From: CAYTRP01 sp964625145
Lineage (GTDB): Bacteria > Sumerlaeota > Sumerlaeia > SLMS01 > JAHLLQ01
DNA: 5,144 bases
Assembly: GCA_964625145.1 (NCBI GenBank)
Contig: CAZVAQ010000208.1
Coordinates: 1 to 5,144 of the forward strand
Direction: 5' to 3'
Position 1 is the stretch's first letter. Every line of letters starts with the position of its first letter. This document shows, piece by piece, positions 1 through 5,144 of this stretch. The notes below the pieces were generated by a model that was not told the origin of the DNA, ran no database searches, and worked only from the letters and a program-made list of their open reading frames with translations. The translations under genes were made by a program, and so were the position numbers.

Positions 1-1
1 G

Positions 2-997
2 GCGCTGCACATCGGCACGATCTCCTTCGATCAGGCGGCCGCGCTCGTCATTGGCCAGAACGTCGGCTCCTCCGTCACCGCCGCCGTCGCCGCCTTTGGC
101 GCCAGTGTTCCGGCAAAGCGCACCGCCCTCTGGCACATTCTCTTCAATGTCATCAACGCGGCGATTGCCTTCGCCATCCTTCCCTTTTCCGTCGAGTATG
201 TGAACCACCTCTCCGCGACATGGGCAAAGGGGAACCAGGAGATCGCCCTCGCCGCTTTCCACACGATCTTCAGGATCCTTGGCGCCATCATCGTCATCCC
301 CGTGCTCGGCGGGATTGCCACCCTGTTGACGCGCATGGTGCCCGACCGCGGCCCCGTCCTTACACGTCACCTCGACGCCACCGTCGGCAGTGACCCCGAA
401 TCCGCCGTCGAGGCCGCCCACGTCACGCTCGTTTCCGTGCTCACCGAGCAAGCACGCCTCGGCAAGGCCCTCCTGCGCGACGAGCCGCTCCGCGATTTCC
501 AGCCCATCATCGACTCCATCGACGAGGCGCTCTCGCGCACGTCTGAATTCCTCGCCGGTATCAGCATGCCCTACAAGAGCGAAGGCATCCAAAAGCGCCG
601 CCTCGGCGTCGCCCATTCCCTCGACCATCAGCGCAGCCTCGCCGACACCTTGCGCGAAACGCATCATCGCGATGTCATCCGTGTGCTCCCCAGCTTGGCG
701 GAAGACGCGAAGGAACTGGCGACCGTGCTGGATCTCGTCTTCGATGGCGGAACGACCACACCTGAACCGGAATCGGCAGAGAAACTGGGCGAACTCTCGA
801 AATCCCTCGCCGCCACACGCCGCGCCCGGCGCGAGGAAGTCCTCGCCGAAACCGCTGCCGCCCGCATCACCCCTGATGTCGCGCTGAAGGAACTCGACGC
901 CATCCGCTGGGTGGACCGCCTCGGCTATCACACCTGGCGTTCAGCGGCCCACTTGTTCAACGGGAACAACGGACACGTCTATCCGCTGGAAGAGTAG
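2..997 (+). CDS. Na+/phosphate cotransporter family protein with PhoU-like C-terminal domain (5' partial)
   Basis: The open frame enters from the left edge with its start outside the window, leaving 331 residues. The visible part begins in the second transporter repeat. It has the polar signature QNVGSSVTA at residues 19-27, matching the conserved G/Q-N-I-G-T-T-x-T-A motif of the Na/Pi cotransporter (NptA/PF02690) family. This is followed by the family's ALWHILFN-type helix (about 41-62) and a second hydrophobic segment with AAFHTIFRILG (about 81-112). From about residue 120 to the end it is soluble, helical and rich in charged residues and alanine, as in the PhoU-like tail of many bacterial members. 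By family knowledge it is an inner-membrane protein that couples Na+ to phosphate uptake, or sometimes export; the cytoplasmic tail is probably regulatory. The substrate is inferred from family only. The TAG stop at 995-997 faces the stop of the DUF2917 gene. The GTG at 200 is internal and is not the start. Confidence 0.88.
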   Translation, partial: ALHIGTISFDQAAALVIGQNVGSSVTAAVAAFGASVPAKRTALWHILFNVINAAIAFAILPFSVEYVNHLSATWAKGNQEIALAAFHTIFRILGAIIVIPVLGGIATLLTRMVPDRGPVLTRHLDATVGSDPESAVEAAHVTLVSVLTEQARLGKALLRDEPLRDFQPIIDSIDEALSRTSEFLAGISMPYKSEGIQKRRLGVAHSLDHQRSLADTLRETHHRDVIRVLPSLAEDAKELATVLDLVFDGGTTTPEPESAEKLGELSKSLAATRRARREEVLAETAAARITPDVALKELDAIRWVDRLGYHTWRSAAHLFNGNNGHVYPLEE

Positions 998-1054
998 CAC
1001 AAACTACAGCCGCCATTTTCGAGAATCCATCCGCCCGATCTATACTCCAGTAGC

Positions 1055-1084
1055 CGCACCCCAGGATTGCGCCTTGGAGTGGCG
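1055..1084. repeat. Imperfect inverted repeat downstream of the transporter gene
   Basis: CGCACCCCAGG at 1055-1065 can fold onto CCTTGGAGTGGCG at 1072-1084 with a 6-nt loop, one mismatch and two single-base bulges. It lies about 60 bp after the transporter stop, between convergent genes, where a terminator would be expected. No T-run follows on either strand, so an intrinsic terminator is not shown. It could stabilise mRNA 3' ends or be part of a dispersed repeat. The fold was made by eye. Confidence 0.3.
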
Positions 1085-1090
1085 ACTTGC

Positions 1091-1154
1091 TGGTGGAAGA
1101 AGCACAAGCATCCAACCACCAACCCTTCTTGTGCCTCTTGTGCCTTTTCGCGGC
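1091..1154. repeat. Small repeat element: tandem TCTTGTGCC 9-mer with inverted arms
   Basis: The 9-mer TCTTGTGCC occurs twice without a gap (1127-1135 and 1136-1144) and is followed by TTTTCGCGGC. On the opposite strand it reads GCCGCGAAAA followed by GGCACAAGA twice. The nearby GAAGCACAAG (1099-1108) is complementary to CTTGTGCCTC (1128-1137) at 9 of 10 positions. TGGTGG (1091-1096) is exactly complementary to CCACCA (1116-1121). From memory, the 'GCGAAAAGGCACAAGAGGCACAA' style resembles short dispersed non-coding repeats seen in intergenic DNA of many environmental bacteria. That identity is not proven here. It sits between two gene 3' ends, so a role in initiating transcription is unlikely. 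Confidence 0.45.
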
Positions 1155-1187
1155 TAGACAGTCTCTCTCTCCTTCCCCCAACTCAAG

Positions 1188-1478
1188 TCACACAATCTGC
1201 ACCGCGCTGTTCGACAAGGCCTCCACCACCACCAAACCCTTCCGGGGGAGGTCGAACGACTCCCCGGCGCCCAAGATCGTATCTGTGATGCTCCCCTCAA
1301 CTGTCACCCAAACGGAGCCAAAAGTGCAACTCAACCGGCGCAGCCCTTCCTTCGGCTCGATCCGGAGCACTGATCGCCCGGGCAGGGCGACCACGCGACG
1401 GGGGGACTTGACGTTCTGCGAGACATGATCTCTTTGTAAAGCTAATGTATTCAGTTCTGTAGAGATTGATGTGGCCAT
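1188..1478 (-). CDS. DUF2917 domain-containing small protein
   Basis: This encodes 96 residues from the ATG at 1478 to the TGA at 1190-1188. The core LRIEPKEGLRRLSCTFGSVWVTVEG (about 38-62), then a T-D-x-x-L-G-A-G-E-S-F-D-L-P segment (about 65-79) and VVVEALSNSAVQIV at the end, matches my recollection of the DUF2917 pattern: a G-x-V-W-V-T-x-E-G strand, then an L-x-P/A-G-E/D-S turn. This reads as a small all-beta, cupin-like fold. There are no membrane segments or signal peptide. The function is unknown for the family. The start at 1478 is chosen because GAAAGAAAGG lies 9 nt upstream. In-frame ATGs at 1523 and 1559 would lengthen the protein to 111 or 123 residues, but the extra N-terminus has no domain character. 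The gene is divergent from the MocR regulator and may be its target (inference). Confidence 0.75.
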   Translation of the reverse strand: MATSISTELNTLALQRDHVSQNVKSPRRVVALPGRSVLRIEPKEGLRRLSCTFGSVWVTVEGSITDTILGAGESFDLPRKGLVVVEALSNSAVQIV

Positions 1479-1487
1479 CACCGTATA

Positions 1488-1497
1488 CCTTTCTTTC
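1488..1497 (-). promoter_or_regulatory. Ribosome-binding site favouring the DUF2917 start at 1478
   Basis: On the - strand GAAAGAAAGG ends 9 nt before the ATG at 1478. This purine-rich stretch is the best-spaced candidate. A competing GGAGAGG (1526-1532) lies only 2 nt before the in-frame ATG at 1523, which is too close for normal initiation. Confidence 0.5.
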
Positions 1498-1570
1498 GTG
1501 AACCAACGCCAAGACTCTCCCATAGCCTCTCCGATTTGACAAGATTCAGAAGGCGACAATTGTGGCCATA

Positions 1571-1622
1571 ACAGTTTCCCCGACCATCAACTGTACTGGT
1601 CTATCACCTGTCCAACTGTACT
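1571..1622. promoter_or_regulatory. Putative MocR operator: repeated AACTGT words
   Basis: The exact 10-mer CAACTGTACT occurs twice in direct orientation (1588-1597 and 1613-1622), 25 bp apart start to start. A related CTGTCC (1608-1613) lies between them. An inverted copy of the core, ACAGTT, is at 1571-1576, 12 bp before the first AACTGT. Two direct and one inverted copy of a short word, just upstream of a mocR-type gene, resemble operators described for MocR regulators such as PdxR and GabR. These dimers bind spaced direct repeats. Binding by the neighbouring regulator is inferred from position only. Confidence 0.5.
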
Positions 1623-1670
1623 TCTCGTGGTAGCTGTTCTTCCCTTGAAAGTCTCCCGGTTCACCAGTAC
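1593..1670. repeat. 8-bp inverted repeat GTACTGGT / ACCAGTAC spanning the regulator leader
   Basis: GTACTGGT at 1593-1600 has its exact reverse complement ACCAGTAC at 1663-1670, with 62 bp between the arms. The left arm overlaps the first CAACTGTACT direct repeat. The right arm ends 13 bp before the preferred ATG of the regulator. It may be an auxiliary operator half-site, allowing looping or blocking of early transcription. Coincidence is possible for one 8-bp match in about 200 bp. Confidence 0.35.
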
Positions 1671-1683
1671 CAGATTTCCCACC

Positions 1684-3135
1684 ATGAGCCTACCCGCCCT
1701 TTCCCCCAACGACATGAACGACGTCCCCCTCTATGACCAGGTCGCCAGCCGGGTCGGCAGCCTGATCCGCCAAGGCACTTTTGGCGCCGGCGACCGCCTC
1801 CCCTCTGTCCGCCACCTCAGCCGCGAGTGGAAGATCAGCATCACCACCGTCATGGCGGCCTACCGGCAGCTCGAGAACTCCGGCCTTATCGAAGCCCGCC
1901 CCCAGTCCGGCTATTACGTCATCGCCCGCGGGCCATCGGTGGTCGCCCCCCGCCGGGAGCCGCCCTCCGATCCGCAACCGGTCACGCTCAACAATGTCAT
2001 GCGGCGCATCCTGCGCGACGCCCGCGATCCCAACCTGATTCCTCTCGGTCCGGCTGTTCCCGATCCCGATCTGCTCCCCCTTGAAAATCTTCGCCGTCGA
2101 ATGTCCGCCATCGCACGCCGCAATCCCGCCCGCGCCATGCGCTACGAAGACCCCGTCGGCCTGCGCGAGCTGCGCGCCGAAATAGCACGGCGCCTCATCA
2201 CTGTCGGCTGCGCCGTCACCCCCGACGAGATCATCGTCACCAACGGTTGCAACGAAGCGCTCATGCTGACGCTTCAGTCCCTCACGAAGCCCGGCGATCT
2301 CGTCGCCGTCGAATCGCCCATGTACTATGGGTTTCTTGCCAGCCTGGAAACCATCGGTGTCCGCACCATCGAGATCCCCACGTCACCCCTCGACGGCATG
2401 TGCCTCGACGCGCTCGAAGTCGCCCTCAGCACTCATCCCATCCGCGCGGTCATCGGGATCCTCAACTACAACAATCCCGTCGGCAGCCGCATGTCCGAGA
2501 TGCGCAAGCAACGCCTCGTCGAAATGTGCGCCGCGCGCGGAGTTGCACTCGTGGAGGACAACCTCTACGGCGACATCACGTTCGAGAATCGCGTCCCCGA
2601 AGTCGCAAAGGCCTACGACCGCGACGGCAATGTCATCCTCTGCGGTTCCTTCTCAAAGACCCTCGCGCCGGGCCTGCGCGTTGGCTGGTGCGTTCCCGGC
2701 AAGCTTCTCGACGAAATCCAATCGCGCAAGATGGCCACCAACATCTCCTGCGCGACCTTGCCACAGATGGTCCTGGCCGAGTTCCTTGCCGAAGGCGGCT
2801 ACGACCACCACCTCCGCCGCATCGCCCGCGAATACCGCCAACGCACCGATTGGCTTCGCGCTCTCGTGCTCGACGCCTTTCCGCAAGGCACCCGCGTCAC
2901 CCGCCCCTCCGGCGGCTTCGTCATCTGGGTTGAACTGCCAAAGGGCCATGACTCCTACAAGGTCTATGAGCAGGCCGCACTATGCGGCTTCTCCATTGCA
3001 CCCGGCTGCGCCTTCTCGGCCTCCAACAAATTCGGCCATTGCTTCCGCCTGAACGCGGCGGCCGCATTGCCCCGAGTGGAGCCAATGGTCAGGAGGCTGG
3101 CTGGCATGATTCGCCAAGTGGCGAACTCCCATTGA
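1684..3135 (+). CDS. MocR-type regulator: GntR winged helix fused to PLP-dependent aminotransferase-like domain
   Basis: This 483-residue protein (ATG 1684) is near the usual MocR length. Residues 16-80 form a GntR-type winged helix, with PLYDQVASRVGSLI, then RLPSVRHLSREW, TTVMAAYRQLENSGLI and the wing SGYYV. After a proline-rich linker, a fold-type I aminotransferase domain runs from about 130 to the end. It shows NGCNEAL (187-193), VESPMYYGFL, NYNNPVG with Asn264, EDNLYGD with Asp292 and Tyr295, the PLP Schiff-base lysine Lys325 in GSFSKTLAPGLRVGW, and the carboxylate-binding Arg455 in CFRLNAA. All key PLP residues are kept, so it should bind PLP. The NGC-EAL and ESP-YYG motifs resemble the E. 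coli YdcR branch. By family knowledge it is a cytoplasmic dimer that senses PLP or an amino compound; the effector is unknown. A GTG at 1627 would add 19 residues but directly abuts the operator repeats. Neither start has a clear ribosome-binding site. It is probably autoregulated. Confidence 0.9.
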   Translation: MSLPALSPNDMNDVPLYDQVASRVGSLIRQGTFGAGDRLPSVRHLSREWKISITTVMAAYRQLENSGLIEARPQSGYYVIARGPSVVAPRREPPSDPQPVTLNNVMRRILRDARDPNLIPLGPAVPDPDLLPLENLRRRMSAIARRNPARAMRYEDPVGLRELRAEIARRLITVGCAVTPDEIIVTNGCNEALMLTLQSLTKPGDLVAVESPMYYGFLASLETIGVRTIEIPTSPLDGMCLDALEVALSTHPIRAVIGILNYNNPVGSRMSEMRKQRLVEMCAARGVALVEDNLYGDITFENRVPEVAKAYDRDGNVILCGSFSKTLAPGLRVGWCVPGKLLDEIQSRKMATNISCATLPQMVLAEFLAEGGYDHHLRRIAREYRQRTDWLRALVLDAFPQGTRVTRPSGGFVIWVELPKGHDSYKVYEQAALCGFSIAPGCAFSASNKFGHCFRLNAAAALPRVEPMVRRLAGMIRQVANSH

Positions 3136-3157
3136 GCCCGGGACGGATATTGCCGCA

Positions 3158-3694
3158 ATGACGGCATTCACGATCCAGCAGCCGAACATGATCGCCATCG
3201 ATTTCGAAACCGCCAACTACGATCCTGCCAGCGCCTGCGCAGTCGGCTTTGCTTGGGTGCAGGATGGCGCGATCGTCACGCGGTCCCACCTGATCCGCCC
3301 GCCGCGCATGCAGTTCGAACCGCGATTCATCGACATCCACCACATCACGCCGCACATGGTCCTCTCCGCCCCCACCTTTGCGGAGCTGTGGGAGGAAGTC
3401 TCGCCGCTGATCGTCGGCCAGAAGCTGTGCGCCCATAACGCCAGTTTCGACCGGGGCGTCCTCAACGCCCTCGTGCAGCACTACAAGCTCCTCGTGCCGA
3501 AGCGTTTTACCTTCAAGTGCACCGTGGCCCTCGCGCGAAGCAGCTTCCCACACCTGCGCGATCATCAGCTTCCCACCGTCGCCCGGCATCTGGGGATTCA
3601 GCTCAATCACCACGACGCCGCATCCGACGCGGAAGCCTGTCTGCGCATCGCCCGTTACTGCGCGGGCCTGCCCCTCGACCCCGTCCTGCCGTAG
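3158..3694 (+). CDS. DEDDh (DnaQ-like) 3'-5' exonuclease, stand-alone
   Basis: This encodes 178 residues, the size of an exonuclease domain alone. All motifs of the DEDDh superfamily are present: ExoI as AIDFET with Asp15 and Glu17, ExoII as AHNASFD with Asp98, and ExoIII as HDAASDAEA with His152 and Asp157 spaced H-x4-D. FIDIHHITPHMV (58-69) matches the I-H-G-I-T segment common in DnaQ/RNase T-like proteins. These residues bind two metal ions and remove nucleotides from 3' ends. No polymerase, BRCT or UvrC-like part is attached, so it is not an obvious polymerase III proofreading subunit. It more likely acts in repair or RNA/DNA end trimming; DNA versus RNA substrate cannot be told. It starts 22 bp after the regulator stop and may be co-transcribed. 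GGGACGG lies upstream of the ATG at a rather long spacing. An internal ATG at 3188 would remove ten non-conserved residues. Confidence 0.88.
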   Translation: MTAFTIQQPNMIAIDFETANYDPASACAVGFAWVQDGAIVTRSHLIRPPRMQFEPRFIDIHHITPHMVLSAPTFAELWEEVSPLIVGQKLCAHNASFDRGVLNALVQHYKLLVPKRFTFKCTVALARSSFPHLRDHQLPTVARHLGIQLNHHDAASDAEACLRIARYCAGLPLDPVLP

Positions 3695-3728
3695 TCCCCC
3701 CAAACGGCTTGCTCCCTCGCTCCAAATC

Positions 3729-3754
3729 GGGCGTCCTGAACCCGAAGGACACCC
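3729..3754 (+). terminator. Stem-loop between exonuclease and FAD oxidase genes, possible terminator
   Basis: GGGCGTCCT (3729-3737) pairs with AGGACACCC (3746-3754) around an 8-nt loop, with one C/A mismatch in a 9-position stem. It lies 34 bp after the exonuclease stop and ends just before the ribosome-binding site of the next gene. No T-run follows, so it is at best a weak or factor-dependent terminator. It could instead affect translation of the FAD oxidase. The fold was judged by eye. Confidence 0.35.
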
Positions 3755-3757
3755 CCC

Positions 3758-3764
3758 GGAGGAA
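3758..3764 (+). promoter_or_regulatory. Strong ribosome-binding site for the FAD oxidase
   Basis: GGAGGAA is an almost perfect anti-16S match, placed 9 nt before the ATG at 3774. It fixes that start and is the clearest ribosome-binding site in the window. Confidence 0.8.
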
Positions 3765-3773
3765 GCGCGCTTC

Positions 3774-5144
3774 ATGCCCTTGTCCGCCGTCCAGATTGAC
3801 GAACTCCACGCCGATCTGAAGCTCCACTTCCGCAGCGACGCCCTCACCGACGCCGTCTCCCGTGGCCTCTACGCCACCGACGCCAGCGTCTGGCAGTTCG
3901 AACCCCTGGCCGTCATCACGCCGCGCCACGACGACGACGTGCGCAAGGCCCTCTGGCTCGCCCGCAAGTACCATGTCCCCGTCCTTCCCCGTGGTGGCGG
4001 CACCAGCCTGGCCGGCCAGACAGCCAACCACGCCATCGTCCTCGATTTCTCCAAGTTCATGAACCGCATCCTCGCCGTGAACGAGAAGGAGCGTTGGGCT
4101 CGCGTCCAGCCCGGCATCGTCCGCGACGAGCTCAACGCCCAGATCGCCTCCACCGGCCTGCACTTCGCCCCCGAGACCGCCACCAGCAACCGCGCCAACG
4201 TCGGCGGCATGTTCGCCAACAATAGCAGCGGCGCCCACAGCGTGCGCTTTGGCCGCACCATGGAGCACGTCCTCGAAGCCCGCGCCATGCTCTGGTCCGG
4301 CGACATCGTCGACCTCGCGCCGCGCACCCGCGATGAAATCGACGAGCTGATCCGCAAGGAGACCCCCGAAGGACGCCTGTGGGAGAAGTTCCTCCCACTC
4401 ATCGAGGAAAATCGCCAGCTCGTCGAGCAGCGCTTCCCGAAAGTACTGCGTCGCGTCGGAGGCTACTCGCTGGACGAGTTTCCCCCCGGCAAGCCGTGGA
4501 ACCTCACCAAGCTCCTTTGCGGCTCCGAAGGCACGCTCGCCGTCGTTCTCGACCTCAAGGTCGCCCTCACCGAAACGCCCAAGCACGTCGTCGTCATGGC
4601 GTTGCATTTCGCCGATCTGGAGGAAGGCCTTCGCGCCGTTCCCTCCATCCTCGAATCGGATCCCCTCGCCATCGAACTTCTCGACCAGCAGATGATCCGC
4701 CTCTCGCGCGAGAATGCCAGCACCCGCGAGTTCACGCGCCAGATCCAGGGCGACCCCGGCGTTGTGCTTATCACCGAGCTGACCGCCGACTCGCCGGAGG
4801 GACTCGCCCCCGCCTGCGATGCCCTCGAGCAACGCCTCAAGGCCGACGGACGCGGTTATGCCTCTCCCCGCATGTTCGACCCGCGCGAGCAGTGGGAGCT
4901 CATGGAGCTGCGTCGCCGCGGCCTTGGCGTGGCTCTCAGCGTCCCCGGCGACATCAAGCCCGTCTCCTGGATCGAGGACGCGTGCGTTCCTCCCGAGCAT
5001 CTGGCCGGCTACACCATGAAGGTGCTCGACGTCATCAAGAGCTTCAACCTCGACCACGTCATGTACGGCCACGCCAGCGTGGGCGTGCTGCACATCAAGC
5101 CCGCCCTCAATTTGAAGGACCCAGTCCACATTGACGCCATGGCT
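3774..5144 (+). CDS. FAD-linked oxidase, YdiJ / D-lactate dehydrogenase type (3' partial)
   Basis: The frame is open from ATG 3774 to the right edge, giving 457 residues without a stop. The N-terminal half is a PCMH-type FAD-binding domain: YATDASVW (33-40), PRGGGTSLAGQ (72-82, pyrophosphate-binding loop), VQPGIVRDELN, and GGMFANNSSGAHSVRFG (144-160). LLCGSEGTLAVV (247-258) closes it. The FAD-oxidase C-terminal domain follows, with IEDACVP (400-406) and YGHASVGVLHIKP (431-443), whose histidines fit the metal/substrate site of the D-2-hydroxyacid dehydrogenase group. The GHASVG form is typical of the approximately 1,000-residue proteins that continue into a 4Fe-4S, cysteine-rich (CCG) region, such as E. 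coli YdiJ. That part would lie beyond the window. By family it oxidises a D-2-hydroxyacid such as D-lactate or D-2-hydroxyglutarate and passes electrons to a carrier, probably at the membrane. The exact substrate is not readable. The 79-bp gap and strong ribosome-binding site suggest independent translation. Confidence 0.88.
   Translation, partial: MPLSAVQIDELHADLKLHFRSDALTDAVSRGLYATDASVWQFEPLAVITPRHDDDVRKALWLARKYHVPVLPRGGGTSLAGQTANHAIVLDFSKFMNRILAVNEKERWARVQPGIVRDELNAQIASTGLHFAPETATSNRANVGGMFANNSSGAHSVRFGRTMEHVLEARAMLWSGDIVDLAPRTRDEIDELIRKETPEGRLWEKFLPLIEENRQLVEQRFPKVLRRVGGYSLDEFPPGKPWNLTKLLCGSEGTLAVVLDLKVALTETPKHVVVMALHFADLEEGLRAVPSILESDPLAIELLDQQMIRLSRENASTREFTRQIQGDPGVVLITELTADSPEGLAPACDALEQRLKADGRGYASPRMFDPREQWELMELRRRGLGVALSVPGDIKPVSWIEDACVPPEHLAGYTMKVLDVIKSFNLDHVMYGHASVGVLHIKPALNLKDPVHIDAMA

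Larger units (their letters stand above)
1479..1683. promoter_or_regulatory. Divergent control region between the DUF2917 gene and the MocR regulator
   Basis: This 205-bp non-coding stretch separates two genes transcribed outward, so both promoters must lie in it. It is visibly less GC-rich than the flanking genes and is the only such AT-enriched stretch in the window. A consensus-like TTGACA is present at 1536-1541 on the + strand, but no convincing -10 box follows at 16-18 bp, so I do not call an exact promoter. The right half carries the repeated words listed separately as a putative operator. Confidence 0.65.

Noticed and set aside
1127..1144. A CRISPR-like array from the tandem TCTTGTGCC
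   Set aside because: There are only two units of 9 bp with no spacers and no cas genes.
1087..1428. A + strand 113-codon frame overlapping the DUF2917 gene
   Set aside because: It has no domain resemblance, crosses the intergenic repeat region, and is antisense to a frame with a recognisable DUF2917 pattern and a ribosome-binding site.
1536..1565. A sigma-70 promoter starting at TTGACA 1536-1541 for the MocR gene
   Set aside because: The -35 word is perfect, but the hexamers 16-18 bp downstream (such as ATTGTG) are poor -10 matches and the next AT-rich word is too far. It is noted inside the control region but not called as a promoter.
1627..1683. A GTG start at 1627 for the MocR regulator, giving 502 residues
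   Set aside because: It lies 4 bp after the operator-like repeats, has no ribosome-binding site, and adds 19 residues without family character. The ATG at 1684 is preferred, though it too lacks a clear ribosome-binding site, so the start remains uncertain.
2247..3052. Long + strand frames overlapping the MocR gene
   Set aside because: They translate to arginine-, proline- and serine-rich low-complexity sequence, typical of out-of-frame reading of GC-rich genes. The MocR frame holds all the PLP-binding residues.
3089..3847. A 252-codon open frame on the - strand across the exonuclease gene
   Set aside because: It is antisense to a gene with all DEDDh catalytic motifs, has no family resemblance, and spans the gap and hairpin without sense. 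It is a GC-bias shadow.
3603..5129. A 508-codon open frame on the - strand opposite the FAD oxidase and the end of the exonuclease gene
   Set aside because: It has no recognisable domain, is low-complexity in G, A, V, E and D, and mirrors the third-position GC bias of the true + strand gene, which has clear FAD-oxidase motifs throughout and a strong ribosome-binding site.

Overview
This is a GC-rich bacterial window of about 5.1 kb with five protein-coding genes, two of them cut by the window edges. Codons end mostly in C or G and the genes are tightly packed. The gene families are too widespread to fix the taxon. The style of the sequence, and a small tandem 'AGGCACAAG' type repeat between two genes, make me think of Verrucomicrobiota or a similar soil/freshwater lineage. 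That is a weak guess, and a proteobacterial origin is not excluded.

Layout, left to right. (1) The C-terminal part of a Na+/phosphate cotransporter-type membrane protein with a PhoU-like helical tail (+ strand, cut on the left). (2) A 190-bp convergent intergenic stretch with imperfect inverted repeats and a perfect tandem 9-mer. (3) A small DUF2917-type protein on the - strand. (4) A 205-bp divergent control region with repeated AACTGT / GTACTGGT words. (5) A MocR/GntR-type regulator (winged helix fused to a PLP-dependent aminotransferase-like domain, + strand). (6) A stand-alone DEDDh (DnaQ-like) 3'-5' exonuclease 22 bp downstream of the regulator. (7) A short gap with a hairpin and a strong ribosome-binding site. 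(8) The N-terminal 457 residues of a large FAD-linked oxidase of the YdiJ / D-lactate dehydrogenase type, cut on the right.

The most informative part is the DUF2917 gene and MocR regulator pair, transcribed divergently from a shared region with repeats placed as expected for an autoregulatory MocR operator. The natural hypothesis is that the regulator controls itself and the DUF2917 gene. The exonuclease may be co-transcribed with the regulator. The transporter and the FAD oxidase look like independent housekeeping or metabolic genes. I found no CRISPR array, tRNA, rRNA, insertion sequence or clear phage feature, and no firm evidence of a wholly new system.
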